From contig OX104134.1 in the NCBI GenBank assembly GCA_944470555.2, positions 72,658,678 through 72,722,677 on the forward strand: a DNA stretch of 64,000 nucleotides, given 5' to 3'. The notes under the pieces were generated by a model. The model did no database searches, was not told the DNA's origin, and saw only the letters and a program-made list of their open reading frames with translations. Shown piece by piece: positions 1 through 11,533 of this stretch (position 1 is the stretch's first letter; each line of letters opens with the position of its first letter). The position numbers were made by a program, and so were the translations under genes. Origin of the DNA: Heterobilharzia americana (taxonomy: Eukaryota; Platyhelminthes; Trematoda; Strigeidida; Schistosomatidae).

Positions 1-238
1 GCATGGACCAGTAACTGCAGATAAATGTTGAATATGTTTTCTATTGTATATCTCTGAATAACTATACTATAATGTCGTATCTGTTGGTAGACAATTATCT
101 TAATAGTGTAGACTGCAATTTCCATGAAATTGATTTCTATTCATAGCTTGATTAATTTTAACGGTCTTTTAACATAAGCAGTATTGAACCACATTGTTCT
201 GGTTTTGACTGTTATTTTTGTTTATCTATTATATTCAG

Positions 239-341
239 GTTTGGTCAGATGCTGGAACTCAAATTTTTTCAGTTACGCTATTGGTCTAGGTGCCTTAACA
301 GCGCTAGGTAGTTACAACAGATATCATCATAATTCTGTCCG
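239..341 (+). CDS. SLC6 transporter exon (TM6 region), frameshifted by one base
   Basis: This is an internal exon of a sodium- and chloride-coupled SLC6 transporter, a 12-helix plasma-membrane symporter for GABA, creatine, taurine or monoamines. It lies between a TTCAG acceptor and a GTAAGT donor. The first 9-10 codons read VWSDAGTQIF; after a run of six T the strong match continues only in the next frame, as FFSYAIGLGALTALGSYN. A seventh T would restore one frame and give 104 nt, which is what the splice phase needs, because the terminal CG joins the A of the next exon as Arg. As written the exon is 103 nt and hits a stop soon after the T run. The TM6 signature resembles the creatine/GABA/taurine branch. 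It may be a sequencing error in the homopolymer or a real lesion. Upstream exons lie outside the window. Confidence 0.85.
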
Positions 342-3300
342 GTAAGTTATTTGCTAAGGCTATTTATTCCAAAATTTAACTTTTGTGTGATTTTATTCAA
401 ACAACGGTATCCTTCGTGAATGACATTACCTAATATCAACAGTATCATATTCAAAATAAGTGTACAAAGTTAAAGTGGCTTTATGTAATAAAGTTTGAGC
501 TTTATTGCATACGATTTTATGCATACTTTTTAAACCCTAATTTTCATTTGAAATTTATGCTATCCTACATCTCTTTAGCTTGAATACATCGTGGTGATTG
601 AGTTGTTCTTAGGCTTTTGAAATCAGATATGAAGAGATCCTGAGCATCATCTCGTTCTTATTGAAAATTATGGGTATAACACAGATATACCCAAAACCAA
701 AACATTTCACTTCGCTTTGAAAACTATCACATCTTCATTTTAAACGACCATTATTATCGTTAGCTTTAAGTCATACAGAACATTAATCTCTCTTGTTGAG
801 ATCAATGAGTTAGTCAGTGTCATAAATGTATTGCATACTAAAGTTCGCCATCGTATGCAATTTGGAAATATGCAAGCGTATAATTGTCACAGTATCTCAA
901 TCTATTGGAAATATAGAGAGATTAAGTTCTATTTGTTTCTGTAAGGGCAACTTATTAGGAGGTAGATTTAAAGCGAGTTCATCCCACTGTGTAAATCACC
1001 CTTTCTAGGTTCACTTTAGGGGAAACTTTTACAAGAATGTTTTTGTTACTTAGCCAATTTTTGATAATCTCCATCTACAGATTAAGTTTTAAAGACTTGC
1101 TTCGACTGCATCGTAAATTGTTTGCCAGTGTTTGATAATAATTTTCTGGTAGAAAAATGTTTAGCCTGGTTTAATTCTGTAGTACGAAATTCACTTCATG
1201 TAGATGTTTCTAATTTGACTCCCTTTCAGAATTACTTTGTGGAATAACTTGAATTAAAAAACTATGATAGATAGTTTCTCAAAAAGGTCAATGGAAACTT
1301 AACGTAGTTCACAGCATTCTAAGGAAAAATCCTGTCATAGCTATTTTTCCTGTCTTTTCTATTCTTTATCACTGAATTTGATCGGCTTTTCCTCTCATTT
1401 CTCTTATATGCTGAGCATTACTATGTCAATATCCAGTCTAATGTTTCATAACCGGACTAAGCACTTGCTAGAAACAAGCCCAGTTATTTACCTGTAAAAT
1501 GTTTAGAAATCGTGACCGGGAGAGAAAAGTGATGTACTATTGTGTAACCATTTCTCTTCCTTTAATAAATGCCCCACATAATGGAAGTAGATTATTTTAG
1601 GAAAAAGGCTTTGAAAACAATTTACTGTCAATTTTTATATCAAGATAACTTTGTAACATTATGATATTTTGTGTCGGTTTTATTCTTGAAGTTATGTTTA
1701 GTAAAGTAATAAAATTTTAAGAATATTTCGAATAGGGGGGCTTCTTCATTTGTAGTGGATATGCTTGGTTTTGATTTAATAGATAAAGACTGGCTTGAGA
1801 AGCTTTACTTCCACCTAACTTAGTTTATAGTGTTTTAACTATGTAATCCTATTTTGTGCCTCAGAGTTATTGCGTGAATATTTGTGGATAAGCTTAGCTC
1901 TTCATTTTCTTTCCTAATATACACGCAACTTTTGGTTCAGTAAGGTTTTAGTCCTGAAATGCCTCATTGATATTGTGTAACCACACAGTTACTCTATGAA
2001 ATCTTCTGCTGACACAGTGACATATTGGATGGTCATATACAGTTTATTATATTTTACCACCCCATGACATGTCGACCATTTTATGTTCCAGATCTCAGAA
2101 ACTAGCGAGTCTGCAGTTTGAATGAATCTGATTTGAACCTCCTATCATGAAGTGGGGAGTTCTGGAAGCTAAGTATCTTTCTGATAGGAATCATTTATTC
2201 CAAAAAATAACACGGAGATTGTTAATTCTGTGGATTTTTGTTGTCAACTGAAGTGATAGATTCAATACTTAGAGATAAAACAAAGTTTTAATTCACCATT
2301 ACTATACTAATGTTAAAACCATTTTACACTCATATATAAATTATTTACTTTTCCATTTGAGAGGTTACCAATTGACATTGTTTTGTTGGTCACAATGTGT
2401 TAGTGGTGAGTCCACTGAAGTGAACTGATCATATTACTTCAACTTGTCTGCTGAACATTTCAGTGGAGGTTGAAAACGGCTGGTAGGACCAATAAAAACA
2501 GTGTGAGACTTTTGTGATACTTTAGGGTGCGAGTTGAGTCACTGACGCTGGAATCAAGGTCATCTTTCAGTTACCCATAGGTTTCTAAATTAGGAATTTG
2601 GAGAGAGAGACCAGAAAATGCAGCTTGCCCTAGATAGTCAGTCAGGCACTCAGTTATCATCCAGCAATCGATTTTGGTGGTCATGTGGACCGTAACTCAT
2701 ATTTCTACATTTCCCAACACCGCAAGTCCGAGACTTTATGAGTTGATGTCATGTATAAGTCTGGCCACCTCTTATATTTGGCTAGCCTAAACCTTATTTC
2801 AACAAAATTATGCTACAAAGCAGATGGCGCAACATATGTCACAGATATCCAAGTCGATGGAGATTCATGACCTCATCAACTGACTTTCCTCTTCCATCCA
2901 AAACTCTTTACCTGACTTCTATAGTACTGGTGTGGAAATACCGCTACACATGACCAATGCACCGAAATCACCAGCACAATACAGTAAAGAAAGTCGGAAT
3001 AAGAAGGTGATAAAAGATTAATGATGAAACTTTTAAACCAGTCTTGGTAAAAAATGAGGCAGAAATTACCAGGGTGAGCTTAGTTTTAAGAAGAGTCATC
3101 TTTGAACACAAAAATGTGTAAGCTCATGCTTGTTTATGCTTGGGGCTTCAGAGAAGGGAAAATAAAGAAGAAAAAATACCCACCTAACGTTTTGGATGCA
3201 GTCTAATCCCGGAAGTTTCTACATTTCTTGTCCGGTACATTCCTTTTATATGCTCCATCGACATTACATGGATTTATTGTTCAAAAATATTGACAATGAA

Positions 3301-3839
3301 TCCTCTTTTCAGTATGGATGTCCACAGGGATTTTTTTATTGACTTCAACTTTGTATGCATCATTAATCGTCCGACATCTGAAGAATTGCTTCGTCTTATT
3401 ACGGTATTTGTCAGCAGTGGCCTCCTATGACTCCTCTGTAGATTCAACCAAAGACCTTTAGGTTCCTTGGCCAATACCTTACAATTTAGCCACTGGATCG
3501 GAATCCGATTGCCCACGTTTTCCTGCTTCTGCCTGCTCATTATATAGTGTGACCTCCATCCATTGCCATCATTAAGTATCTGTCCTCACGTCTGTCTTGG
3601 TTTACCCCACCAGCCACAACTTCCAAAAGTCTCATTTCGAAGAAAATCACTCAGTAAGGAGCACTAGACAGTAATTCATTTCGGAGATTTGTACAGATTG
3701 ACTAATTTCAAGTTGGTATCCATCACAGCCTGACCTACGCGAAAAATCAAGTCAGACGTGATGATACTTAATCAGTGACGGCATTGGGTGGAGGTAGTTT
3801 TATGTTGCGAACAGACAGTAGCAGAAGGATGTTGGCCAT

Positions 3840-4015
3840 TTGATCCTGACTCAGTGGAAAAACGGTAGTGTGCTGACCTCGGGTCCTGGCGTTCTTTAGT
3901 TGGATCTCTAATGGAGTGATGGTTGGGAGCTACTGACGAGTCCTATAGTAGGACGAAAAGCGTATCTAGTGCTCCCAGGTTTCTAATGCTTCCCCACCTA
4001 ACTTCACTTCACCAT
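3840..4015 (+). mobile_element. SM-alpha-like SINE with hammerhead
   Basis: This is a tRNA-derived short retroelement. An A-box-like segment (TGACTCAGTGG) starts near 3847 and a degenerate B box lies near 3900. About 30 nt later comes a hammerhead core, followed by the tail GTGCTCCCAGG typical of this SINE family in schistosomes. Such elements are copied by LINE machinery in trans. The sequence is diverged and probably inactive as a transposon. Confidence 0.7.
3923..3977 (+). ncRNA. Hammerhead ribozyme in SINE, core largely conserved
   Basis: The core CTGACGAG (fits CUGANGA) at 3933-3940 is followed by stem II TCC/GGA with loop TATAGTA, then CGAAA at 3953-3957. Stem I can form from GGGAGC (3925-3930) and GCTCCC (3971-3976), with a TA/TA pair and a two-base bulge. 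The likely cleavage triplet is ATC at about 3964-3966. Conserved core positions appear intact, so residual self-cleavage is possible. Stem III is short, as in known SM-alpha ribozymes. Confidence 0.7.
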
Positions 4016-4571
4016 GACTACTGACTTATAATTCTCATTTCTGGCAACATTACCTTCAGTCATTGCTTTCGTAAGATAAATTAGTTTGTGATAAACAGCG
4101 GATAAATGCTCAAGGTTAATCAACGGATGAACAAAACAAAATGTTTTGGACAAATTAGCTTAACTCTCGAGTGCAGATTATGTAGTTATGGTGATCAATC
4201 TTCAATAAGTGTTTAAAGGTCAGTGTCTTAACCAGTGACTTTGGTGACTTAGAATGTACTTACCTGTATCAGAAACACAGTTCAAAAGTCATCCTGTTAT
4301 CGTCATCCGGTGGTTATGTATTGTCAAGAGCTTATTATTTACATGGTTATGCAGAATCTAGTGCCAAATATTCTACGGGCCCAAGCGTTTTTTCTGGAGT
4401 AGTCGAAGTTTAGTGGTCATTAGTGACATTCTTTAAATGGACCTCATGAAGTTCAGATGAGAAGCTGTGACCTGTGAGGTCAACCAATCGAAAGTTAAGG
4501 GGATGCCAACTGAAGATTTTGAATGATAGTTGAGCTATATAGCCAATTAACATAGGAAGGAAATTGTTAGC

Positions 4572-4765
4572 AACTGAATAGTGACACAGTGGCTAAATGA
4601 TCAGCACGTTCGTCGTGGAACCCTGAACGTCCTGAGTTCAGTCTATAACCAGTTTGTGGGTGCGTACTGCTGAGGAACCTTATACTAAGAAGAAACGGGT
4701 ATCCAGTGCTTTCAGGTTTTTAATGGTTCTTTACCTGATGTCGGCCCATGATCAATGCTACCTTA
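4572..4765 (+). mobile_element. SM-alpha-like SINE, second copy
   Basis: An A-box-like segment (GTGACACAGTGGCTAA) near 4581 and a B-box-like GAGTTCAGTCT near 4634 are followed by a hammerhead relic and the tail CCAGTGCTTTCAGG. The order and spacing match the copy 730 bp upstream, in the same orientation, but the sequence has diverged, so these are separate insertions. Confidence 0.7.
4658..4712 (+). ncRNA. Hammerhead ribozyme relic, stem II decayed
   Basis: CTGAGGA (4669-4675) fits CUGANGA, GAAAC follows at 4692-4696, and the cleavage triplet ATC is at about 4700-4702. Stem I pairs GTACTG with CAGTGC, with one wobble. The expected TCC/GGA stem II is lost (ACC against AAG), so activity is doubtful. 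Confidence 0.55.
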
Positions 4766-5119
4766 ATCTTGGTTTATTAGACAACAATAAAATATGAAGC
4801 CTTACACATTGTTTTCAGGGGGAAATATTCCTATTGGAAGTTTATGGATCCGGCGAACTATTATTGTTTCCAAGTGCTTCGGAATACCAAGTTTCGATCA
4901 TAACTTCATACTGCTAAGCATAGCTCTACAGCATGAAGACAGGATTATCATTATTTGATAGTTTCATAGCATTCATCACTGAGTATCGTAGATTGTGAAG
5001 CGTTGGAAAATTCTTGCGTTGTCTGAAATGTCACTTCACCTACATGTTGATAACAATAGCTGTCCTGCATTCTCAGTAGCTTTTGAAATCTTTTCCCGTT
5101 GAAATTTGTTTGTTCACAG

Positions 5120-5357
5120 AGACTGTCTCTTGTTTGCTGGTGCGAATACGTTTACAAGCTTGCTGGCAGGTTTCGTTATTTTTGCAACTCTTGGTAATAT
5201 GTCTTACATATCCAAAGTACCCATACACTTAATTGCTGAGTCTGGACCAGGATTAGCATTTATTATTTATCCAAAAGCTTTGGGAACAATGCCAGGAAGT
5301 CCAATTTGGTCGTTTTGTTTTTTCACAATGATTATACTTTTGGGGATCGATAGTATG
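5120..5357 (+). CDS. SLC6 transporter exon (TM7 to TM8)
   Basis: This exon encodes 79 codons after one base that completes an Arg codon from the previous exon. It starts RDCLLFAGANTFTS, runs through a hydrophobic TM7 (LLAGFVIFATLG), an extracellular loop ending AESGPGLAFI and PKAL, and then TM8 with LLGIDSM. AESGPGLAFI and LGxDS are hallmark SLC6 motifs; the Asp-Ser of TM8 belongs to a sodium site in characterised members. The acceptor CACAG and donor GTAAGT are canonical and the exon ends in phase 0. Unlike the first exon it has no lesion, which argues against the gene being an old pseudogene. Confidence 0.92.
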
Positions 5358-5924
5358 GTAAGTAAAAGTTTTTTATTCGGTTCATAGTGCACACTGTTAT
5401 GAATAATAAAAATAGTTTGAAAATATGGGTTTATAACAATAAAGGAAGATCAGAAGTTTGGAGAAATAAAAACTGTTGAGTAAAAAGCTATGATATAAGT
5501 GGGTAATCAAGGTCCAAACCCATATAATGGTTATTTAAAAGACGTTAAAGGCATTGAATATTCCACTCAATAAATGAAGTTTGGGGTAATCCATTATCTT
5601 TTATCTCTGAACGGTTATCCAAAGAAACGCAAGCCATTGTCTTATAGTAAGTGGTCGTATGTATTAGTTAGTACTTATCGTCTAACAAATTCATTGTGAT
5701 TTCTTTACGAAAAGGAAAAATCTACTGCTAAGTTCTCCGTAAACGTTTAATGAAAACACTAATGGATTGAAAGGTATGTGTATTCACCCAATTAGTCCCA
5801 AATGAAAGGAAATCAGCGTAAAGACACTCAATGCCAGGAGCTACGAAATATAATGAAGACCAATCTTGACTTCATGAAACACTTATTTTTAACGCCAGCA
5901 TTTTAAGACATTGAATATACCCAT

Positions 5925-6330
5925 TTAGACATTTAGAAAAAGACTGATTGAGCGAAGAAATATATTTCTTTTCAATTAGGTCTTCATCTTGGGCTCTACA
6001 CTAATACATCGGTTTACAATTTGATCAAAATACCAATCATATGGTGATGTTTCGGAAATAATGATGTAAATAATCAGTAGAGTTACTAAAATAGGAAATA
6101 TGAATATTGATAGAAACAAGAAGGGGAAGAGGTGCACAAAATAAACCTAGAAGTTCCATTATGTTGACAGTTGCGTGAACGAGAGTCTTCAGATAACAGG
6201 TATTGGGCGATTGGTAAGCTTCGAAATAGATTTCCACTATTGTTTGCATGGAAGAAGACACTGACAGTGAATCAAGTACTCTTGGTATTCCGTTTCCCAA
6301 GACAAAAGTCAGTTTTTTTAACTTCATTGC
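5925..6330 (-). mobile_element. Penelope-like element fragment (3' end plus terminal arm)
   Basis: Positions 5925-6150 match the terminal arm of the Penelope-like element at 41.68 kb almost base for base, including the run ending GAAGAGGTGCACAAA. The adjoining 6150-6330, read on the minus strand, matches the segment that precedes the 3' arm of that element (for example GTCAACAT.ATG.AACTTCTA), so it is the end of the GIY-YIG coding region. A short open frame over it is a remnant. RT and the opposite arm are missing. Confidence 0.7.
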
Positions 6331-7194
6331 ATGAGAACTTGGTAACTAACAAAAATTTCATGCAGGAATACTTATAGTTGAAATTCTTTGAAAAATAAGT
6401 TTTGCTCATCTGTATTTAACAAACTATAAACTTACTTAATGTAAACGCATTTCCAGTAGCGTACAAAACAACAGAAGGTTCTGAAATGGACATTTACATT
6501 TTTTCTCAGATGTATAACTATTCTGTAGGAAATAAGACTATACAGTAATAATTCCGCTGGTTATGACAACCGGAATGATGCGTGAATATTTTTCTAAAGA
6601 AGCTCGAATCGAAATTCTGAGAAAAATGATGAAATTCTTTTATTTCACACATTAGGATTTGTACTGATGTGGTTTATATGTGATGTTGACTTTTCATTTG
6701 AATTTAAATATTCTTGAAACAGTTCTGTTGAATCTTGACCAGAGTCAGCTCTGGTTGTTTGTTATCCTTATTTATATTTTGCCGAGTTCCATGGAAACTA
6801 TGATTCCATTATTAGACTGAAGTTACAAAAGGGTATCTTGATTAGAAAATATTTGTTAGATAAATACTTACTTCCCGGACACTTCATGTCATACATGAGA
6901 ATGAGTTAAGTGTATAGACTGATTCTAATAGTGAGGGTTGGTATCTTCTTATCTTAACGCATGATGTTTAATAAAGGGTTAGTGAATAAACAGTGGCTTG
7001 CCTAGTGGTAAGACGATTACTGACATCACTATTAAAATCCATGTTTCATGATAAATATCACTAACAAATTCATTGAATGCATAATTTCCAGAAGTTGACA
7101 ACCAGTCATTAACTTTCATTACGTCGTACAAACTGTTTGACCTAATTCACAAAAACCTGACTACAACCCTTTTAAATTGATCGAATGCAAGTAG

Positions 7195-7470
7195 TAATTT
7201 AGATATTTTAAAGTAAAAAACAAACTGGACGAAGAAATATTTATTTTCAACTAATTTTTCGTCATCGGCTCTAACGTGATGTACAGGTTTTACATTTGAT
7301 AGCGAAATGCTGTTTAGTGACTAATAGACTAATAGACTTAAATAATCGCTAATAACAACTTACTCATGAAAGCCGTGATCGAATAAAGAAGATTGAAACT
7401 AATGAAAACGGCAACTTTAAAAGTTTGACAGAGGTGTAAAATAAATAAAATTAGGCTGCTCATTCACTTA
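7195..7470 (-). mobile_element. Old Penelope-like terminal arm relic
   Basis: GAAGAAATAT.TATTTTCAA.TAATTTTTCGTC.TCGGCTCTA and a later AGAGGTGTAAAATAAA parallel the arm at 5.93-6.15 kb in order and spacing but with many changes. The flanking minus-strand sequence up to ~7.65 kb may hold the very end of the coding region. This is an older insertion of the same family. Confidence 0.45.
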
Positions 7471-8370
7471 CCGCATAACAACTAACATGAAAAGTGAGGA
7501 ATTTAGGCTGTGGCAGCATGCTAACAGTAGAGCATTATTTAATAATAGGGTAGTGAAAAAATACTGATATAGATAATATAAGCTGATTAGGAGAGAGAGA
7601 GTTCTTTTGAACAAATTTTAGTCCATTAAGTGTAAAAAGGAAATCAATTGAAGTTATGTGTTGATTTACCTTGACGGTTAAGGTAATGACAAAGAAAAAG
7701 ATGTGGTTTGGACAGGTGTAGCCAGCCAATACGCAAAATACGCCAAGGACTGGGTGGCATCTGGTATATGATTGTAAACGCTTAGCTTGTATTTACTTTA
7801 TGACCACTATCTATTGTTGATTCAACTACTGACATATCAAAAACATATTCAGAAGAGCTCACTTGCACGTCTGCGGTCTGTCTATATAGTACAGTTTTCA
7901 CAACTAAATTTTGCGTTCAAGATGTAGACAGATTTCTCATAGCTTTGTTGTATTTAGGAAATGAAAATATTTAACTAAAAAAGGACTTTCTTAGTCCTAC
8001 TTTTTCGACTTTTAGAGAATGTGTTAAAGTATATTTAAGGATACTAACTAGAAAAAGTTTTAAGTATTCAAGCTTTTAATTTCTTATAAAGCTAAAAAGA
8101 AATTTACTTTTGACAAAGTCTTCAACTATTTTGTGGTGAAAATTGCTTAACGATTCGTTTAAATAAGAGATGAATTTCACCCTATCGGTATGTGAGAGGA
8201 ATTTCTCTTCAGAATTCATTTTACGAAGAATGTCTGCTGAATGGTCGTTATCTTCGATTACTTTTTGAGTGGTTGTATTGTGCCAGTTTTTCAATAAATC
8301 ACAATAAAAATTGCCACTTCGAAATCATAAATTGTTTTCATTGTTAAAACGCTTTAATTTCTTTTTTCAG

Positions 8371-8508
8371 TTCGGTGGAGTTGAAGGCTTTGTTGCAGCT
8401 ATTGCAGATTATTTTCCTCAAATCATATCGAATGCATGGTATCGAGTTAGTTTTGTTGCAGCAACATGTATTGTATCTTACGTTATTGGTTTATTTATGG
8501 TAACTAAT
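8371..8508 (+). CDS. SLC6 transporter exon (end of TM8 to TM9)
   Basis: Forty-six codons in phase 0 follow CTTTTTTCAG and end at AAT before GTAAGT. The product begins FGGVEGFVAAIAD, joining LLGIDSM of the previous exon to give the SLC6 TM8 block LGIDSMFGGVEG. An extracellular loop and hydrophobic TM9 (FVAATCIVSYVIGLFMVTN) follow. In the creatine/GABA branch the next residues are usually GGxYxxQL. I could not find that exon in this window, so the following intron is either very long or the exon is diverged or missing. Confidence 0.92.
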
Positions 8509-9239
8509 GTAAGTATTGCACTGCATATATTTATAGCTAAATTACTGTTATGTGGGTAGTCAATATTTTATATCTAGTTTTCCACCATTTGTTTAAATTT
8601 TTTGCAGTGTTTTAAATAAATCCATAAGAAGGCCTAAAAGTGTCAGGTCTTCTGACATCTATCATTTGAGCATATTTTTCACCTATTCATGTATATATAT
8701 ATATATACATATATATAACGTTAGTTAACGGTATTTTCAAAGAATTCCTTAATTTCTATCGATGAAGAGTAACCAGTCTCCCAGGTTTGTTCTTTGTATA
8801 GAGAAGAAGTTTGATTGACTGATTGACTGAGGACCTCAACATATTGAAGATCAATGTTTGCGAAATATCTGCCTGTTGACTTCAAATTTTTTGATTTTCG
8901 TTTGTTATCTTTTTGCTGAATTTACTTATGCGGTATGTGACAGCTGCGACTATTACGAAGTAATGCAAAACCTTATAATGATACTGTTTGTTTGATTTAT
9001 AAAGTGTGGATCAGAACCTATTTAACTTTTGACGACCTTGAGTTTCTTAAGCCACCTGAAGCATGGATATGGTTTAGTTTGAAAACCATGCCATTCAGAA
9101 GAGGGTTAAATATCGTAACTCCTACTTGAGAAATGCCTACTAAAATGTTGCTATATTTTCATGTATAACCAGCTGTGTCGACCTAGAAATGCCTTAGGAT
9201 AGTTAGTATCTCATGAAACACAGCTGTTGAAACTCTTAG
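8509..9239 (+). other. Probable SLC6 intron start; no exon seen
   Basis: The sequence contains an AT microsatellite and no recognisable coding signal. It is inferred to be intron because the donor at 8509 is canonical and the protein is incomplete there. Confidence 0.5.
8692..8716. repeat. (TA)n microsatellite
   Basis: Alternating TA interrupted once by a C (ATATACATATATATA). Confidence 0.9.
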
Positions 9240-9257
9240 ACTTCGAGAAACAAAACG

Positions 9258-9950
9258 AAACTGTAGATGAAGTCACAAGAGAACAGACTGTCTGAAATTG
9301 GCCAATGGTGTTTCTCAAATGGTCTCAAGCTAAAGGTTTTTAAATATCAGACTGTCAATTTTAGCCTCAAGTGTAAAGAAGATTTGTGTGAGCTGTTTAA
9401 ATCTCATGACACCTTTTGCACTGATGGTATTTCTGCAGAAAGTAAGTCGAGTGTTAACTATCTTGGATTGAGTTTTACTTCTGACCTTTGTTGGTCGTCT
9501 CATATTTTGTTGACATGTAAAAAAATCTGTTTAACTTATTACATTAAAAAACTGAGGTTATCAACCTCTTCTTTTACAGTTTATTAATTCCTGGATTTTA
9601 CCTCTTCTCCTTGTCTACTTAAAATACTCTATTATATTGCGTAGAGCTTTGAAAGCTGTTAGCAGGATAAGTGGTGTGCCTCTGGCCTAACTGATAAACA
9701 CTGTAGTTGATAGACATTTAAATTCCAGCAAGCAAATAGCTACAGAAAGTTTAACTGACGGTGAGCATCCACTTCATTCACGGCTTTCTCCATATATTTC
9801 CTCAGGGAGGACAGGAAGAAAATATATCAGACTGTACTTTTGTACAGCTAAGAATAAGAATTCGACTGTACCTTACCTAGCAAGCATATTTTGTGCGGAA
9901 AAAGTGTTAGAACAGAAATCACACGTCAACTTTGTAACAATTAAAAATCT
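9258..9950 (+). pseudogene. LINE reverse transcriptase C-terminal fragment
   Basis: The open frame at 9267-9587 reads LSEIGQWCFSNGLKL, then a stretch ending VNYLGLSFTSDLCW, the pattern seen in CR1/jockey RT after the catalytic domain (IxxWCxxNGLxLN and YLGxxxxSDxxW). Beyond a frame change near 9585, the translated strand continues with LRRALKAVSRISGVPL, a stop, then HLNSSKQIATE and a tail ending YRTAKNKNSTVPYLAS-like text. This resembles the SR1/Perere type of schistosome LINE. At least one frameshift and one nonsense codon make it non-functional, and the RT catalytic motifs are missing. Confidence 0.7.
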
Positions 9951-10005
9951 CGTTTGAATAATTTTACTAACAAAATGTAAAATTTCCTTGTTTTCAATAT
10001 TCTTA

Positions 10006-10229
10006 ACATTTCGATAACGCTATCAGAAGACGAAGATTATATGAAAAATGTGATGTATTTGCGCAATACATTTCGAACAATCTGATCATACATTTACTTG
10101 TCAAGTCAATTTACATATGAAAATTAAAGGCCAAATATAGTGAATATGAAAAGATTGTGACACTAGTCTTGGTAATATAATCAGATAAGGATTACCAAGG
10201 TAAATTAAGTTAAACAACAAATTGTTTTT
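10006..10229 (+). repeat. Left inverted arm of Penelope-like element
   Basis: Complementary to 11534-11758 over its whole length with very few mismatches; the inner end is the ACAACAAATTGTTTTT segment. Confidence 0.9.
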
Positions 10230-11531
10230 GTACACACAGCGGGAGATTAAGTTTACGAATGGCTAACGCTTCGGCAAACTTCAGTATGCGCCCCTGATTA
10301 TTCCTGTATAATATCCTAAACGCTGTGTTCGTATTAACCCTGTTATTCATTTCAATAATATGTTTTGCTATAGATGACGATGGATGTCTATCACCTGCAC
10401 TTATTAAAGTTTGTGTGTTAAACTGTTTTTCTAGCCTTTTGGGGATGTGTTCATCCACCCTAGTCTGCACTGAACGATTACTCCTCCCTATGTGTGTGTG
10501 CCCACACATACATGTAAATTGGTAAACACAGTGGGATGTGACGTAATCATTTGTGCGAGGTTGAGGTTTTTGGCGAAGGCAGTGTTTTGTCGTGTCAACA
10601 ATGATAAGCTGAGCTGCATAGTATGTTTTACTGATAACAGATTTTAATCTCTGCTTCAATATCATACTACTTGTTTCCCCTCTGTATGGTACTTTAAGAA
10701 ATATGCTTTTCTTCGGGACCGAGGAAACTGTAGGCTTTGGGGTCAACTGTTTTTTACAATGGTTGACAAACTGTAATGGATAACCGTTTTCTACTAGAGT
10801 GTCTGTCAGAAAGTTATTCTCATCATCCATCGTATCACATGTATAAATACGTTGGATTCTTTTGAACAAGCATCTCACCAGGCCTCTCTTATATTTCATC
10901 GGACAAAAACTATGGAAATTCAAATACTGTCCTGTCCAAGTAGGCTTCCTATATATTGATCATCTTGTAGATCCATCTTCCCTCCGGTACAAGAGTATAT
11001 CAAGAAATGCAACTTGATGGTCGTTTTCTTCCTCACATGTCAGACTGATATGATCTTGTACGGCATTAAGCCTTTTTAACAACCTCTTGGCATCCTCATC
11101 TGTCTCACATATTACAAAGATATCATCCACATACCTTCTATAGAGTGTGACATTAGTGATTAGATCTTGAGCCATTAGTTCAGCATGTGACATACATACA
11201 TCAGCTAATAACGGTCCTAATGGACTCCCAATGGCTACACCATCAATTTACCGAAAGTGTTCACCTTCGAAAGTGAAATGAACCTTATCAGTACATGATA
11301 AAAGCAGTTCTTTCAAATAAATTGAAGGAATAGGGAAAGAAGGATAATTCGAAGATATGTGGTCGCCAAGAATATTAATTGTCTTCGTTAGAGGCACATT
11401 TGTAAACAGAGAGTTAACATCAAAAGAATACATTTTCTTATTTTTAATATTCAAATCAGTAAGTTAATCAATAAGTTCAAACGTATCTTTCAGTGAATAC
11501 TTACATAAATCATTACGAATCGGGCTCAGTA
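10210..11531 (-). pseudogene. Penelope-like RT + GIY-YIG polyprotein with three stops
   Basis: One uninterrupted minus-strand frame runs from about 11531 to 10210 with only three nonsense codons: TAA at 11464-11466, TAA at 11248-11250 and TGA at 10960-10962. RT motif A is FDVNSLFTNVPL, motif B is DGVAIGSPLGPLLAD and motif C is RRYVDDIF. These are followed by FLDILLYRREDG and YRKPTWTGQYL. The C-terminal GIY-YIG domain (about 10447-10533) reads CVYQFTCMCGHTHIGRSNRS then RVDEH. The absence of any frameshift suggests a fairly recent insertion. The upstream RT finger region is truncated. The protein would copy and insert the element by target-primed reverse transcription. Confidence 0.9.
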
Positions 11532-11533
11532 AA

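Larger units (their letters stand above)
342..5119 (+). other. SLC6 intron (~4.8 kb)
   Basis: This is non-coding sequence between two SLC6 exons, bounded by GTAAGT and CACAG. It contains two tRNA-derived hammerhead SINEs at 3.84-4.02 and 4.57-4.77 kb. I recognise no coding exon in the rest. The short open frames near 0.8 and 3.3 kb show no family motif. Confidence 0.7.
5358..8370 (+). other. SLC6 intron (~3.0 kb)
   Basis: This intron carries Penelope-like debris at 5.92-6.33 and 7.20-7.47 kb and a degenerate tRNA-like patch near 6.99 kb. I see no exon in the remainder. Confidence 0.65.

Noticed and set aside
8692..8716. CRISPR-like or satellite array
   Set aside because: Only a simple TA microsatellite; there are no spaced direct repeats anywhere in the window.
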